Shown: positions 25,919-32,874 of the stretch, piece by piece | How the letters are laid out: each line of letters starts with the position of its first letter | Numbering within the stretch: position 1 is the stretch's first letter | DNA from: an uncultured Oscillospiraceae bacterium | Lineage (GTDB): Bacteria > Bacillota > Clostridia > Oscillospirales > Oscillospiraceae | DNA length: 37,878 bases | Assembly: GCA_934593275.1 (NCBI GenBank) | Contig: CAKTQE010000015.1 | Coordinates: 1-37,878, forward strand | Direction of reading: 5' to 3' | Translations under genes and position numbers: made by a program | Notes under the pieces: generated by a model | Told to the model about the DNA's origin: nothing | The model's database searches: none | Seen by the model: only the letters and a program-made list of their open reading frames with translations

Positions 25919-26582
25919 AAACATAGTATTCTTGTGCTATTTCAACAAAATCCAAATGGAAGCAAGATGGACAAAAGCAAGAAAAGACACAGCAAGCTTA
26001 TCATAGCGTGTAGCGACCCTGCGAAAAACTTTGAGTTTATTGAAGAAAACACTCAACCAGGTGGTGTTCCTTATAAGTGTGGAAATCACAGAACCAAGGC
26101 TCGATCACATTGCTTTTGGGTGGGATCGTATACGATGCTCCCTGCTCTGCGATGTAGGCGCGAATGGACTTTGTTCCGTATGCTTTATCACCCAGAATGT
26201 TGCTTCCGGAAATTTTCACTTCCGAAAGCAAATCAATGGCGGCACTGGCATCAAAGATGTTTCCGCCGGTAAGCAGAAAATGGACAGGATTTCCCAAAGC
26301 ATCCACAGCAGCGTGGATTTTTGTAGTCTTTCCACCATGACTTACACCGATAAACTGGTTGTTTTCCGAATTTACAGCCCCCTTTTTGCACCCGCACTCT
26401 GCGGATGTGCTTTGATGCTCGTGCTGTCGATACACAGGTTCTCATAGTCTGCATCCGCATTCAATTCCTGAAAAATGCGCAAAAGGGTTCCGTCGTCACG
26501 CCACTTGCAGAATCGGCTGTAAACGGTATGATGTGGTCCAAACCGTGCGGGGATATCCGCCCAGGCGGCCTGCCGCGAAACA
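25907..26582 (-). mobile_element. Decayed IS5-family insertion sequence
   Basis: The left end is the inverted repeat GAGCCTATCTGAAAAC (25907-25922) preceded by TA. The body carries a broken IS5-type transposase on the minus strand. The expected right end could not be found: the transposase frame meets a stop near 26582 before a start codon, so the 5' part of the element has been deleted or replaced. The insertion has cut the sigma factor gene on its left. Confidence 0.75.
25938..26582 (-). pseudogene. IS5-family DDE transposase, frameshifted and truncated
   Basis: In three frames the minus strand reads as one transposase. The first part is ADIPARFGPHHTVYSRFCKW...CIDSTSIKAHPQ (26400-26570 region). 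The second is SENNQFIGVSHGGKTTKIHAAVD...LGDKAYG (26090-26390). The last is FFNKLKVFRRVATRYDKLA up to the stop at 25938. The first junction may be a programmed frameshift, as in two-ORF IS5 relatives. The second, near 26040, looks like a one-base change in a T run and inactivates the gene. The N terminus is lost. DDE residues Asp (IDST) and Asp (GDKAYG) are still present. Confidence 0.8.
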
Positions 26583-26695
26583 GCTTAAGTAAAGTGATGA
26601 AATCATTTTATGAAAAAGTAGTATTTTAGCATAGTCCGGCGGTTTATTCAACGGCATAGACATGGCAAAGAAAAAAATATCCGCCGGAAAAAAAT

Positions 26696-26724
26696 TTGAC
26701 AGCAAGGACATAATCTGCTATCAT
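26696..26724 (+). promoter_or_regulatory. Promoter of the beta-helix repeat protein
   Basis: TTGACA (26696-26701), 17 bases, TATCAT (26719-26724). Transcription would start near 26731 and give a leader of about 134 bases. Confidence 0.8.
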
Positions 26725-26763
26725 TGGCACATGTACCAAACAGTAATAGCCTCCGAAAAATTC

Positions 26764-26806
26764 GCAATGGGGTACCCCATTGCATCGGGATATCTCCCGA
26801 TGCAAT
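26764..26806 (+). promoter_or_regulatory. Overlapping palindromes in the leader
   Basis: A perfect 20-base palindrome, GCAATGGGGTACCCCATTGC (26764-26783), overlaps a 12-bp stem with a TATC loop (26779-26806) by five bases. Both cannot form fully at once. No T tract follows. It could be an RNA switch, an mRNA stabiliser or a protein-binding palindrome; none is proven. Confidence 0.5.
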
Positions 26807-26864
26807 CCCCCGGCTGTCTGCCCGACGGGTACGGGTCAGGACGAGGAAGGAGAACGTACATCCA

Positions 26865-28868
26865 ATGAAAATGAGAAGACTGATTTCCGCGATCATTGCG
26901 CTGCTGCTGGTCATGAACCTGTCTGTGACCGCGTTTGCGGCGGAATGGCATCTTGAAGACGGCAACATTACCGTCAGCGCCGGAGACAGCGGCCAGACGG
27001 TGTCCCAGGGAAGCAGCACAGATGTTGCGGATGACGCGCCTGTCATCAAGCAGCGCGACAGCACAGCCGCTGCCGGCAGCACCATCACCATTAACACCTC
27101 CGGCAACGCGACGGCAAACGTCACCATTCAGGATATAAACATCAGCAGCACAGGCGACGCCATCGACGTGGGCAGCTCCAGCGCGAACATCACGCTGGAG
27201 GGCGATAACAAAATCTACTCCGAAACCGGCTCTGCCCTGCATGTCTCCGACGGCGATGTGACCATCACCGGCAGCGGCTCTCTGAAGGCCGAGATCGGTG
27301 ATAATGAAGATAATAACAACCATAACGCCAAGATCGGCAGCCACAAGGATGAAGACATGTCCGGTAAAATCCATATTACCGGCAGCGCCACCGTCACCAT
27401 GGAAGATGACGGGGAAGATGATTTCTATGGTGACGGTGCAGGCATCGGTTCCGGCAAAGACGGCAATATGTCCGGCAGCATCACCATTGACGAAAACGCA
27501 AAGGTCAACGCCTTCAGCCAGGAGAACGGTGCGGGTATCGGCTCCGGCGAAGACGGCAATATGTCCGGCGGCAGCATCACCATCGGCGGCAATGCGCAGG
27601 TGACTGCCGGAAGCGGCTGGGACGGTGCGGGTATCGGCTCCGGCGACGACGGCAATATGTCCGGCACGATTACGATTGACGGCAACGCGAAGGTAACTGC
27701 GTGGAGTGAAGACGGCGGCGCCGGTATCGGCTCTGGAGAGGATGGGGACGTATCCGGCACCATCACCATCGGCGGCAGCGCGCAGGTAACCGCAGGAAGC
27801 GATGACGATGGTGCGGGCATCGGCGCGGGAGAGGAAGGCTCCATTACATCCACCGGCAGAATCATCATCCGGGACAGTGCAAAGGTGACGGCGATTGGTG
27901 AGGATGAAGGTGCGGGCATCGGTACTGGTGAGGATGAACTCATGGCCGGACTGATCATCATCCAGGACAACGCGCAGGTCACCGCCATAGCGGGAGACCA
28001 AGCCGCTGCCATCGGCAGCGACGACACAGATGATATGCGCGGAACCATTCTTATCCTTGGCAACGCCCGCATTACCACGGGTAGGCTTTGGGACGACGAT
28101 ATCCACTTTGATTATAAGACAAAGAAAATCGAATACACGCTGGATGAAAATGCCATCGGCCGCATCGGCGACGGGAAGAATGCCTACCATGAAAGCAGCT
28201 ACGGTCACTATGTGATCGGCTCGGATGTGACGATCAACGGCTTGAACGGCAGCGATATTGAGGAGCTGAAGGACTATATCAACATGCGCCTGAGCGGCGA
28301 AAATCACGACGGCGATCCGGAAAACCTGACCGCTCTGGACATCCGCAGCGAAAACGGCAAGTTCACCGTGACAGTGGACGGCGAGGGTACTGTAGAAAAA
28401 ATTCTCTACGGTGGCAGTGAGACCGTTCCCACCACGCCGGGTACCTACCCCGTCACCTGCGTCCTGCGGCTGGGCGGCGAGACGATCGAATTCCAGATCG
28501 GCACGCTTGTGGTGCCGGAAGGGAAATCCGACGATGCGGATACTCTGCAAAACCCCCTCTACCGCGTGACTGATAAGGATGGCAAGGACATTGCCTACAC
28601 GGCCGAGCAGAAGGACGGCGTGCTGACCGTCACCGTGGATGCCGACTTTGCCGTGCTGACGGGAAAGCTCAGCGGCATTGGTACCCTCAAGGCACAGGGC
28701 GTGGAGAAAATCGTCTTTGTCACCAAGGATGCGACCTCCGCATTCCGGCTCGCTGATTTGCTGGAAAAGGGCACGGCGGGCGAAACCTACAAGCTCACCC
28801 ATGACGGCAAGACGGCAGCTTTTACCGCAGGCGGACAGCAGACCGATATAAGCGATATTCTGGCATAA
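26865..28868 (+). CDS. Secreted acidic beta-helix repeat protein
   Basis: A 667-residue exported protein. It has a classic signal peptide (MKMRRL then a hydrophobic core, cleavage after AFA near residue 25). After a Ser/Thr-rich segment come beta-helix-like strands (ANVTIQDINISS, VTITGSGSL). Then about seven tandem repeats of 31-33 residues follow (starts near 191, 222, 254, 285, 316, 349, 380), each with GAGIGSGEDG, MSGTITI and GNAKVTA. The protein is strongly Asp/Glu-rich in the repeat turns, suggesting calcium binding. The C-terminal third lacks repeats and has Ig-like pieces. There is no LPXTG or surface-layer motif. GAGIG-repeat proteins are common on gut Firmicutes; the carbohydrate-binding role is an inference. 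GGAAGGAG precedes the ATG by 12 bases. Confidence 0.82.
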   Translation: MKMRRLISAIIALLLVMNLSVTAFAAEWHLEDGNITVSAGDSGQTVSQGSSTDVADDAPVIKQRDSTAAAGSTITINTSGNATANVTIQDINISSTGDAIDVGSSSANITLEGDNKIYSETGSALHVSDGDVTITGSGSLKAEIGDNEDNNNHNAKIGSHKDEDMSGKIHITGSATVTMEDDGEDDFYGDGAGIGSGKDGNMSGSITIDENAKVNAFSQENGAGIGSGEDGNMSGGSITIGGNAQVTAGSGWDGAGIGSGDDGNMSGTITIDGNAKVTAWSEDGGAGIGSGEDGDVSGTITIGGSAQVTAGSDDDGAGIGAGEEGSITSTGRIIIRDSAKVTAIGEDEGAGIGTGEDELMAGLIIIQDNAQVTAIAGDQAAAIGSDDTDDMRGTILILGNARITTGRLWDDDIHFDYKTKKIEYTLDENAIGRIGDGKNAYHESSYGHYVIGSDVTINGLNGSDIEELKDYINMRLSGENHDGDPENLTALDIRSENGKFTVTVDGEGTVEKILYGGSETVPTTPGTYPVTCVLRLGGETIEFQIGTLVVPEGKSDDADTLQNPLYRVTDKDGKDIAYTAEQKDGVLTVTVDADFAVLTGKLSGIGTLKAQGVEKIVFVTKDATSAFRLADLLEKGTAGETYKLTHDGKTAAFTAGGQQTDISDILA

Positions 28869-28878
28869 ACAGTCAGGA

Positions 28879-29594
28879 CCACCGGCGAAGCCGGTGGCTT
28901 GCACTGGCCTTATAAGGGCCTGATACAGCCGTGTCTTAAGACACATGAATAGTTCGCCAACCGCAAAATTATTTCTGGCTGCCCCCTCCCGGGGGCGGCT
29001 AATTATTTGCCTTTTCCTACCGGCTCACCCGTAAACGGGTCTGTGAATTCCTTCATACATATTTGATTGCTTGCTATATCTTCTTGAAGTTGGTTGCGTA
29101 CATATTCTTTTATAGTTTTTTCGTTACGCCCCACTGTATCTACGTAATACTCTCTGCACCAAAAATGTCGGTTGCCATACTTGTACTTCAAATTTGCATG
29201 GCGGTCGAATATCATTAAGCTGCTTTTCTCTTTTAGGTATTCTACAAATTCCGATACGCTGTATTTTGGTGGTATCGATACGTATAAGTGGATATGATCT
29301 GGCATTGCTGCCGCTTCTATTATCTCGACTCCTTTTCTGGCACATAACGCTCGTATTATTTGTCCTATGTCTGCTGATATTTGCTTGTATATTATTTGTC
29401 TTCTATATTTCGGTGTAAATACAATGTGGTATTTGCAATTCCATTTCGTATGTGCTAAACTATTGTTGTCCATTTGGATAGCCTCCTTTGATTCTTGTTT
29501 GTAGCGGTTGGCGAACCTGCTACCACTCTATCACTGGAGGCTTTTATTTTCTACCCATAAGTAGAACTTTTTCCGGCTCACCCGCATAGCGGGT
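28879..29594 (-). mobile_element. IS200/IS605-type insertion element
   Basis: About 716 bases between two end hairpins: CCACCGGC-GAA-GCCGGTGG (28879-28897) and ACCCGC-ATA-GCGGGT (29580-29594), around one Y1 transposase gene. Inside, 13-base inverted repeats GTTCGCCAACCGC (28952-28964) and GCGGTTGGCGAAC (29504-29516) flank the gene. A further hairpin, CCCCC-TCCC-GGGGG, follows the transposase stop. GTGTCTTAAGACAC (28931-28944) is a perfect palindrome. No accessory TnpB gene is present, as in IS200. Exact cleavage points are uncertain. It lies 10 bases after the beta-helix gene. Confidence 0.8.
29003..29473 (-). CDS. tnpA: IS200/IS605 family transposase TnpA
   Basis: A 156-residue Y1-type HUH transposase that cuts and joins single-stranded DNA at hairpin ends. 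The HUH motif is MPDHIHLYV (H60 and H62). The catalytic tyrosine is Y124 in TIKEYVRNQ. KYHIVFTPKYRR is the standard N-terminal strand. The frame is complete with AAAGGAGG eight bases upstream, so it may be active. A shortened remnant of the same element lies at 34962-35053. Confidence 0.95.
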   Translation of the reverse strand: MDNNSLAHTKWNCKYHIVFTPKYRRQIIYKQISADIGQIIRALCARKGVEIIEAAAMPDHIHLYVSIPPKYSVSEFVEYLKEKSSLMIFDRHANLKYKYGNRHFWCREYYVDTVGRNEKTIKEYVRNQLQEDIASNQICMKEFTDPFTGEPVGKGK

Positions 29595-29611
29595 GGTTGT
29601 CTTTCTACAAG

Positions 29612-29641
29612 AAAAACCCGGTAAACATCACGTTTACCGGG
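29612..29641 (-). terminator. Terminator after tRNA-Ala
   Basis: Minus strand CCCGGTAAAC, five-base loop, GTTTACCGGG, then TTTTT. It is nine bases after the tRNA 3' end. Confidence 0.9.
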
Positions 29642-29649
29642 CCATTTTC

Positions 29650-29725
29650 TGGTGGACTTGAAGGGATTCGAACCCTCGACCCCCACAATGCGAATGTGGT
29701 GCGCTCCCAACTGCGCTACAAGCCC
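29650..29725 (-). tRNA. tRNA-Ala (anticodon CGC)
   Basis: A 76-base cloverleaf with encoded CCA. The acceptor stem GGGCTTG / CAAGTCC contains the G3:U70 pair, the alanine identity element. The D-arm is GCGC/GCGC, the anticodon arm CCACA-TTCGCAT-TGTGG gives CGC at 34-36, and the T-arm holds TTCGAAT. It has its own promoter and terminator. Confidence 0.97.
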
Positions 29726-29745
29726 ATGTGTTTATCTGCTTGGGT

Positions 29746-29774
29746 ATTATACCTCTCTTTCTGAAAAAAGTCAA
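29746..29774 (-). promoter_or_regulatory. Promoter of tRNA-Ala
   Basis: Minus strand TTGACT (29769-29774), 17 bases, TATAAT (29746-29751). The -35 box lies in the T-rich tail of the preceding gene's terminator. Confidence 0.8.
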
Positions 29775-29808
29775 GCAGAAAGCAGTTATTTTTCCTGCTT
29801 TCTGCTTG
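29764..29808 (-). terminator. Terminator of the cation exchanger operon
   Basis: A perfect 14-bp stem (CAAGCAGAAAGCAG / CTGCTTTCTGCTTG on the minus strand), nine-base loop, followed by ACTTTTTT. Confidence 0.88.
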
Positions 29809-29833
29809 TGCCAATTATGATAGGCATCATGTC

Positions 29834-30820
29834 TTACATTGTAAACTGAATGGCACAGAAGCCGGCGTAGAGCAGCAGCAGGACAATGCCCTGATAGCGG
29901 GACAGCTTCTTCGTTTTCAGTGCGGGGAGGGTCAGGAATGCCATGACAAAGAGCATCAAGGGGATATCCAGAACAAGAGAGGCATTGCAGCCAAAGAGGG
30001 TGCTGGACTGAGGAATGTGGAAAGGGGCCAACGTCATGGAGGCACCGCAGACCAGGACCAAGTTGAAGATGTTGGCACCGATCACATTGCCCAGCGACAG
30101 GGCACCGTGGCCCTTTGCAAGGGAGGTGATGGCGGTAACCAACTCCGGCAGGCTGGTACCCAAGGCCACAAAGGTCAGGGCAATGACGGATTCGGGAACG
30201 CCCAGGGCCTTGGCAATCAATGTGCCGTTGTCCACCAAAAGATCCGCGCCCACGGCCACCAATGCCGCACCGATGATGAGCAGGAGAATGTCTTTTCCCA
30301 TGGAATTGGACTGGGTTTTCTTCTCCTCCGCCTGGGCTTCCTCTGCTTCCTCAGCAGCAACCGCAGGATTCCGGAAACCCTGACGGATGGTGATGACCAT
30401 GTAAGCAACGAAAATTGCCAGCAGCAGCAGTCCCAAAGGACGGCCAAAATAGCCTGTCATGTAGACATTCAAACAATAAATGGCGGCAGAGCCGAAGAAG
30501 AAGCACACCGGGGTTTTCAGGGCCTTGGTATCCACAGGGCCGGGGCGAAGTGCCACGGTAATGGCGGCGATTAGGGCTGTATTGCAGATAATAGAGCCGA
30601 CAGCGTTTCCGTAGGCGATTTCTCCGTGGCCGGTCAGGGCCGAAGTTGCAGAGACCATGACTTCCGGCAGTGTGGTGCCAATGGAAACAACTGTAGCACC
30701 GATGATGATCTCCGGCACGTGAAATCGCTCCGCAATGCCGGTGGCACCGTCTACAAACCAGTCACCGCCTTTGATCAGCAGCACCAGGCCTAACGCAAAC
30801 AGAAGAACAGGTACAAACAT
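29834..30820 (-). CDS. Calcium/sodium antiporter (CaCA family, YrbG type)
   Basis: A 328-residue membrane protein with two inverted five-helix halves. Each has an alpha-repeat with the ion-binding core: VVSIGTTLPEVMVSATSA (45-61) and FVALGTSLPELVTAITS (217-233). Each is followed by an Asn-rich helix (GNAVGSIICN and GNVIGANIFN). A charged cytoplasmic loop (about 150-175, rich in Glu) separates the halves. It should exchange Ca2+ for Na+ or H+ across the membrane. It lies 21 bases after the E2-like gene on the same strand, likely as an operon, and is followed by a strong terminator. Confidence 0.92.
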   Translation of the reverse strand: MFVPVLLFALGLVLLIKGGDWFVDGATGIAERFHVPEIIIGATVVSIGTTLPEVMVSATSALTGHGEIAYGNAVGSIICNTALIAAITVALRPGPVDTKALKTPVCFFFGSAAIYCLNVYMTGYFGRPLGLLLLAIFVAYMVITIRQGFRNPAVAAEEAEEAQAEEKKTQSNSMGKDILLLIIGAALVAVGADLLVDNGTLIAKALGVPESVIALTFVALGTSLPELVTAITSLAKGHGALSLGNVIGANIFNLVLVCGASMTLAPFHIPQSSTLFGCNASLVLDIPLMLFVMAFLTLPALKTKKLSRYQGIVLLLLYAGFCAIQFTM

Positions 30821-30841
30821 ATACTTACACTCCTTATTATT

Positions 30842-31735
30842 TTACCGCTGGATGGCATATTCTACCGGGGTATTGGCAGGCAAGTCCAGAAGTTCCGGGT
30901 TTTCCAGAAGTTTTTTGACCAGGGCCACCGTACCGGAATAATAATAACCGTCCGCAATGCGCTCATCCAGGGTGATACCCAGAGGAACGACCTCCTTGAG
31001 TTCCTGGCTCCCATCGGGATAGTGGAACATTTTAAGGTGCTTTTTGCCGATGACAATGAAGCAGGAGTTGGTACCCCAATTCACCAAATGGTGGTATCCC
31101 ACCTCCAGACCAATGGAGCCAAGGTTGGATAGGAAAATAGAGGCATGGTTGGGGTCAGAGGCGATCAGTGCCTGGGGTGCCCAGCCGTGCTTGTCCAGCC
31201 ACAGGACGACCTTGATGATCGTATTGATCACCCACTGGGGAAGCTTGGACACCACATCCATGGCCCCAGTGGAGGTATCTTTCTCCACGTCACTTTTGGT
31301 CACATGGATGACTTTCATTATTTTTTCGTGGAAAGTATCCATGGTGTCATTCTCGTCATAGTGGATAAAAGCCAGGGCTTCCTCCGCCCGGTCTGAGAAC
31401 TTTTTCTTTACCGTAAAAGCAATGCTGATGTCATCCCGCTGGTAGACCTTATAGTTGCACACAAAGCGGTTCATTTTAGGCCGGAGAACAAAAGCCTTGC
31501 CGATGGCCGCCGCAATGACCTGGAAAAAGGTCACCTTGTCCTCCGTAATATTCTCGTTCTTTTTGTCCACATAGGCTTTTAGCGGGGCAAAGTCAATATC
31601 CACGCTGACAAATGCCTCGTTATCTGCCCTGTTGGGCATGATTCCCGGCATAATCCGGTTCATAGAGGGTAGGTCTTTCAGCCAGACGGCATCCGGCCGG
31701 TCTCCCCATTTTTTCTTTTTAGTCTCCACTGTCAT
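30842..31735 (-). CDS. Stand-alone E2-like acyltransferase domain protein lacking catalytic His
   Basis: A 297-residue protein similar to the catalytic core of 2-oxoacid dehydrogenase E2/chloramphenicol acetyltransferases. It begins with MNRIMPGIMPNRADNEAFVSVDID and has LSNLGSIG and the late loop. The catalytic HxxxDG motif reads ERIADG (in TLDERIADGYY), so His is replaced by Glu. There is no lipoyl or E3-binding domain and no E1/E3 genes nearby. It may be a structural or binding protein rather than an acyltransferase. The start is uncertain: GGAGG lies one base before ATG 31735, but seven before an in-frame GTG at 31729, which may be the real start. Confidence 0.8.
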   Translation of the reverse strand: MTVETKKKKWGDRPDAVWLKDLPSMNRIMPGIMPNRADNEAFVSVDIDFAPLKAYVDKKNENITEDKVTFFQVIAAAIGKAFVLRPKMNRFVCNYKVYQRDDISIAFTVKKKFSDRAEEALAFIHYDENDTMDTFHEKIMKVIHVTKSDVEKDTSTGAMDVVSKLPQWVINTIIKVVLWLDKHGWAPQALIASDPNHASIFLSNLGSIGLEVGYHHLVNWGTNSCFIVIGKKHLKMFHYPDGSQELKEVVPLGITLDERIADGYYYSGTVALVKKLLENPELLDLPANTPVEYAIQR

Positions 31736-31768
31736 TCCTCCAGGGCGCAAAGTATCACACGATTCTTT

Positions 31769-31797
31769 ATTTTACCAGAGTCATCCCGCAATTGCAA
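31769..31797 (-). promoter_or_regulatory. Promoter of the E2-like/antiporter operon
   Basis: Minus strand TTGCAA (31792-31797), 17 bases, TAAAAT (31769-31774). It is in the gap between divergent genes. Confidence 0.7.
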
Positions 31798-31805
31798 ATA
31801 CTTTT

Positions 31806-31835
31806 TTGACAGGCTTCTTCCGCCCCTTGTGTTAC
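31806..31835 (+). promoter_or_regulatory. Possible promoter of spoIID-like gene
   Basis: TTGACA (31806-31811) and a poor -10 (TGTTAC, 31830-31835) with an 18-base spacer. A sporulation sigma-E promoter was sought but not clearly seen. Confidence 0.35.
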
Positions 31836-31868
31836 CATAGGGGCAGACCGCAAAGGAGGGCTTTGGAA

Positions 31869-32828
31869 ATGGGTCATGTTATGGGAGATGTTCGGAAATC
31901 GGTACTGTTGGGCCTTGTTGCGCCTTTGGCCATTGTATCTATGGTTGGGAAAATATCGGAAATGGACCTGAAAGAGCTGCCGTTTTTTTCGCCAAAGAGT
32001 ACAGACAGCAGCCTGCTCGTCACCGTGCTGCAAGAGGGGCAGCCCACACAAATGACCATGGAAGCCTATCTGTGCCGGGTACTTCCCGCCGAAATGCCCC
32101 CATCCTTTGAGCCGGAAGCACTGAAAGCCCAGGCAGTTGCCGCCAGGACCTATACCTGTCAGGCTCAATTGTCCGCCCAAAAGCACGATGGGGCACTATG
32201 CACAGACAGTCGCTGCTGTCAGGCCTACTCAACTGATGCCCAATTGGAAAACCTCAGCCAGGAGGATCGGGAGAAAATACAGCAAGCGGTAACGGATACC
32301 GATGGGCTGATCCTTACCTACCAGGGTGCGCCCATTGAAGCCACATTCTTTTCCAGCTCCGGAGGCCGGACCGAAGATGCCGCCGCGGTATGGGGCAGGG
32401 ACTATCCCTATTTGCGCTCTGTGGAAAGCCCCGGAGAGGAGGAAAGTCCCTACAACGAGAACAGTATCTTTCTTTACAGGGCAGAATTGGAGGAACTTCT
32501 GGATATTTCTCTTGGGGAGGACTGGGGCCAATGGGTGGGAGAAATCAGCTATACCTCCGGCGGCGGCGTTGATCGGTTCGTCCTGGGAGACCATTCCTTT
32601 TCCGGTACGTATCTGCGTAAAATTCTCGGTCTCAACTCTACAATATTTACTGTAGAGCCAGAACCGGAAGGTATCCGCTTTACCAGCAGCGGCTACGGTC
32701 ACCGGGTGGGCATGAGCCAGTATGGAGCCAACGCCATGGCTGAAGATGGCGCCGATTTTAAGGAGATCCTTTCACATTATTATGTGGGAACCATTTTGTT
32801 AAATTATAGTGAATTTGTTGAAGAATAG
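31869..32828 (+). CDS. spoIID: Stage II sporulation protein D (SpoIID/LytB lytic transglycosylase)
   Basis: A 319-residue membrane-anchored peptidoglycan lytic transglycosylase needed for engulfment of the forespore. An N-terminal hydrophobic segment (about 11-28) is the anchor. VLPAEMPPSF contains the catalytic Glu (E75), EALKAQAVAARTY is the family signature, and H106, C111 and C116 before CQAY match the zinc site of clostridial SpoIID. GYGHRVGMSQYGA is the C-terminal signature. The start ATG 31869 has AAAGGAGG nine bases upstream. It suggests that the organism sporulates, unless the gene is one of the LytB-like paralogs. Confidence 0.92.
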   Translation: MGHVMGDVRKSVLLGLVAPLAIVSMVGKISEMDLKELPFFSPKSTDSSLLVTVLQEGQPTQMTMEAYLCRVLPAEMPPSFEPEALKAQAVAARTYTCQAQLSAQKHDGALCTDSRCCQAYSTDAQLENLSQEDREKIQQAVTDTDGLILTYQGAPIEATFFSSSGGRTEDAAAVWGRDYPYLRSVESPGEEESPYNENSIFLYRAELEELLDISLGEDWGQWVGEISYTSGGGVDRFVLGDHSFSGTYLRKILGLNSTIFTVEPEPEGIRFTSSGYGHRVGMSQYGANAMAEDGADFKEILSHYYVGTILLNYSEFVEE

Positions 32829-32874
32829 CTGGAATTGTGGTAAAGTGTTTGTAAAAGATTCAGAAGGTGATACT

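Noticed and set aside
26764..26806. The leader palindromes as a terminator
   Set aside because: No T tract follows either stem on the plus strand, and the gene downstream would be cut off.
26721..28946. A 741-codon open frame on the minus strand
   Set aside because: It mirrors the repeat protein on the plus strand; the repetitive, GC-biased codons keep the opposite strand open. The plus-strand gene has the promoter, ribosome site and signal peptide.
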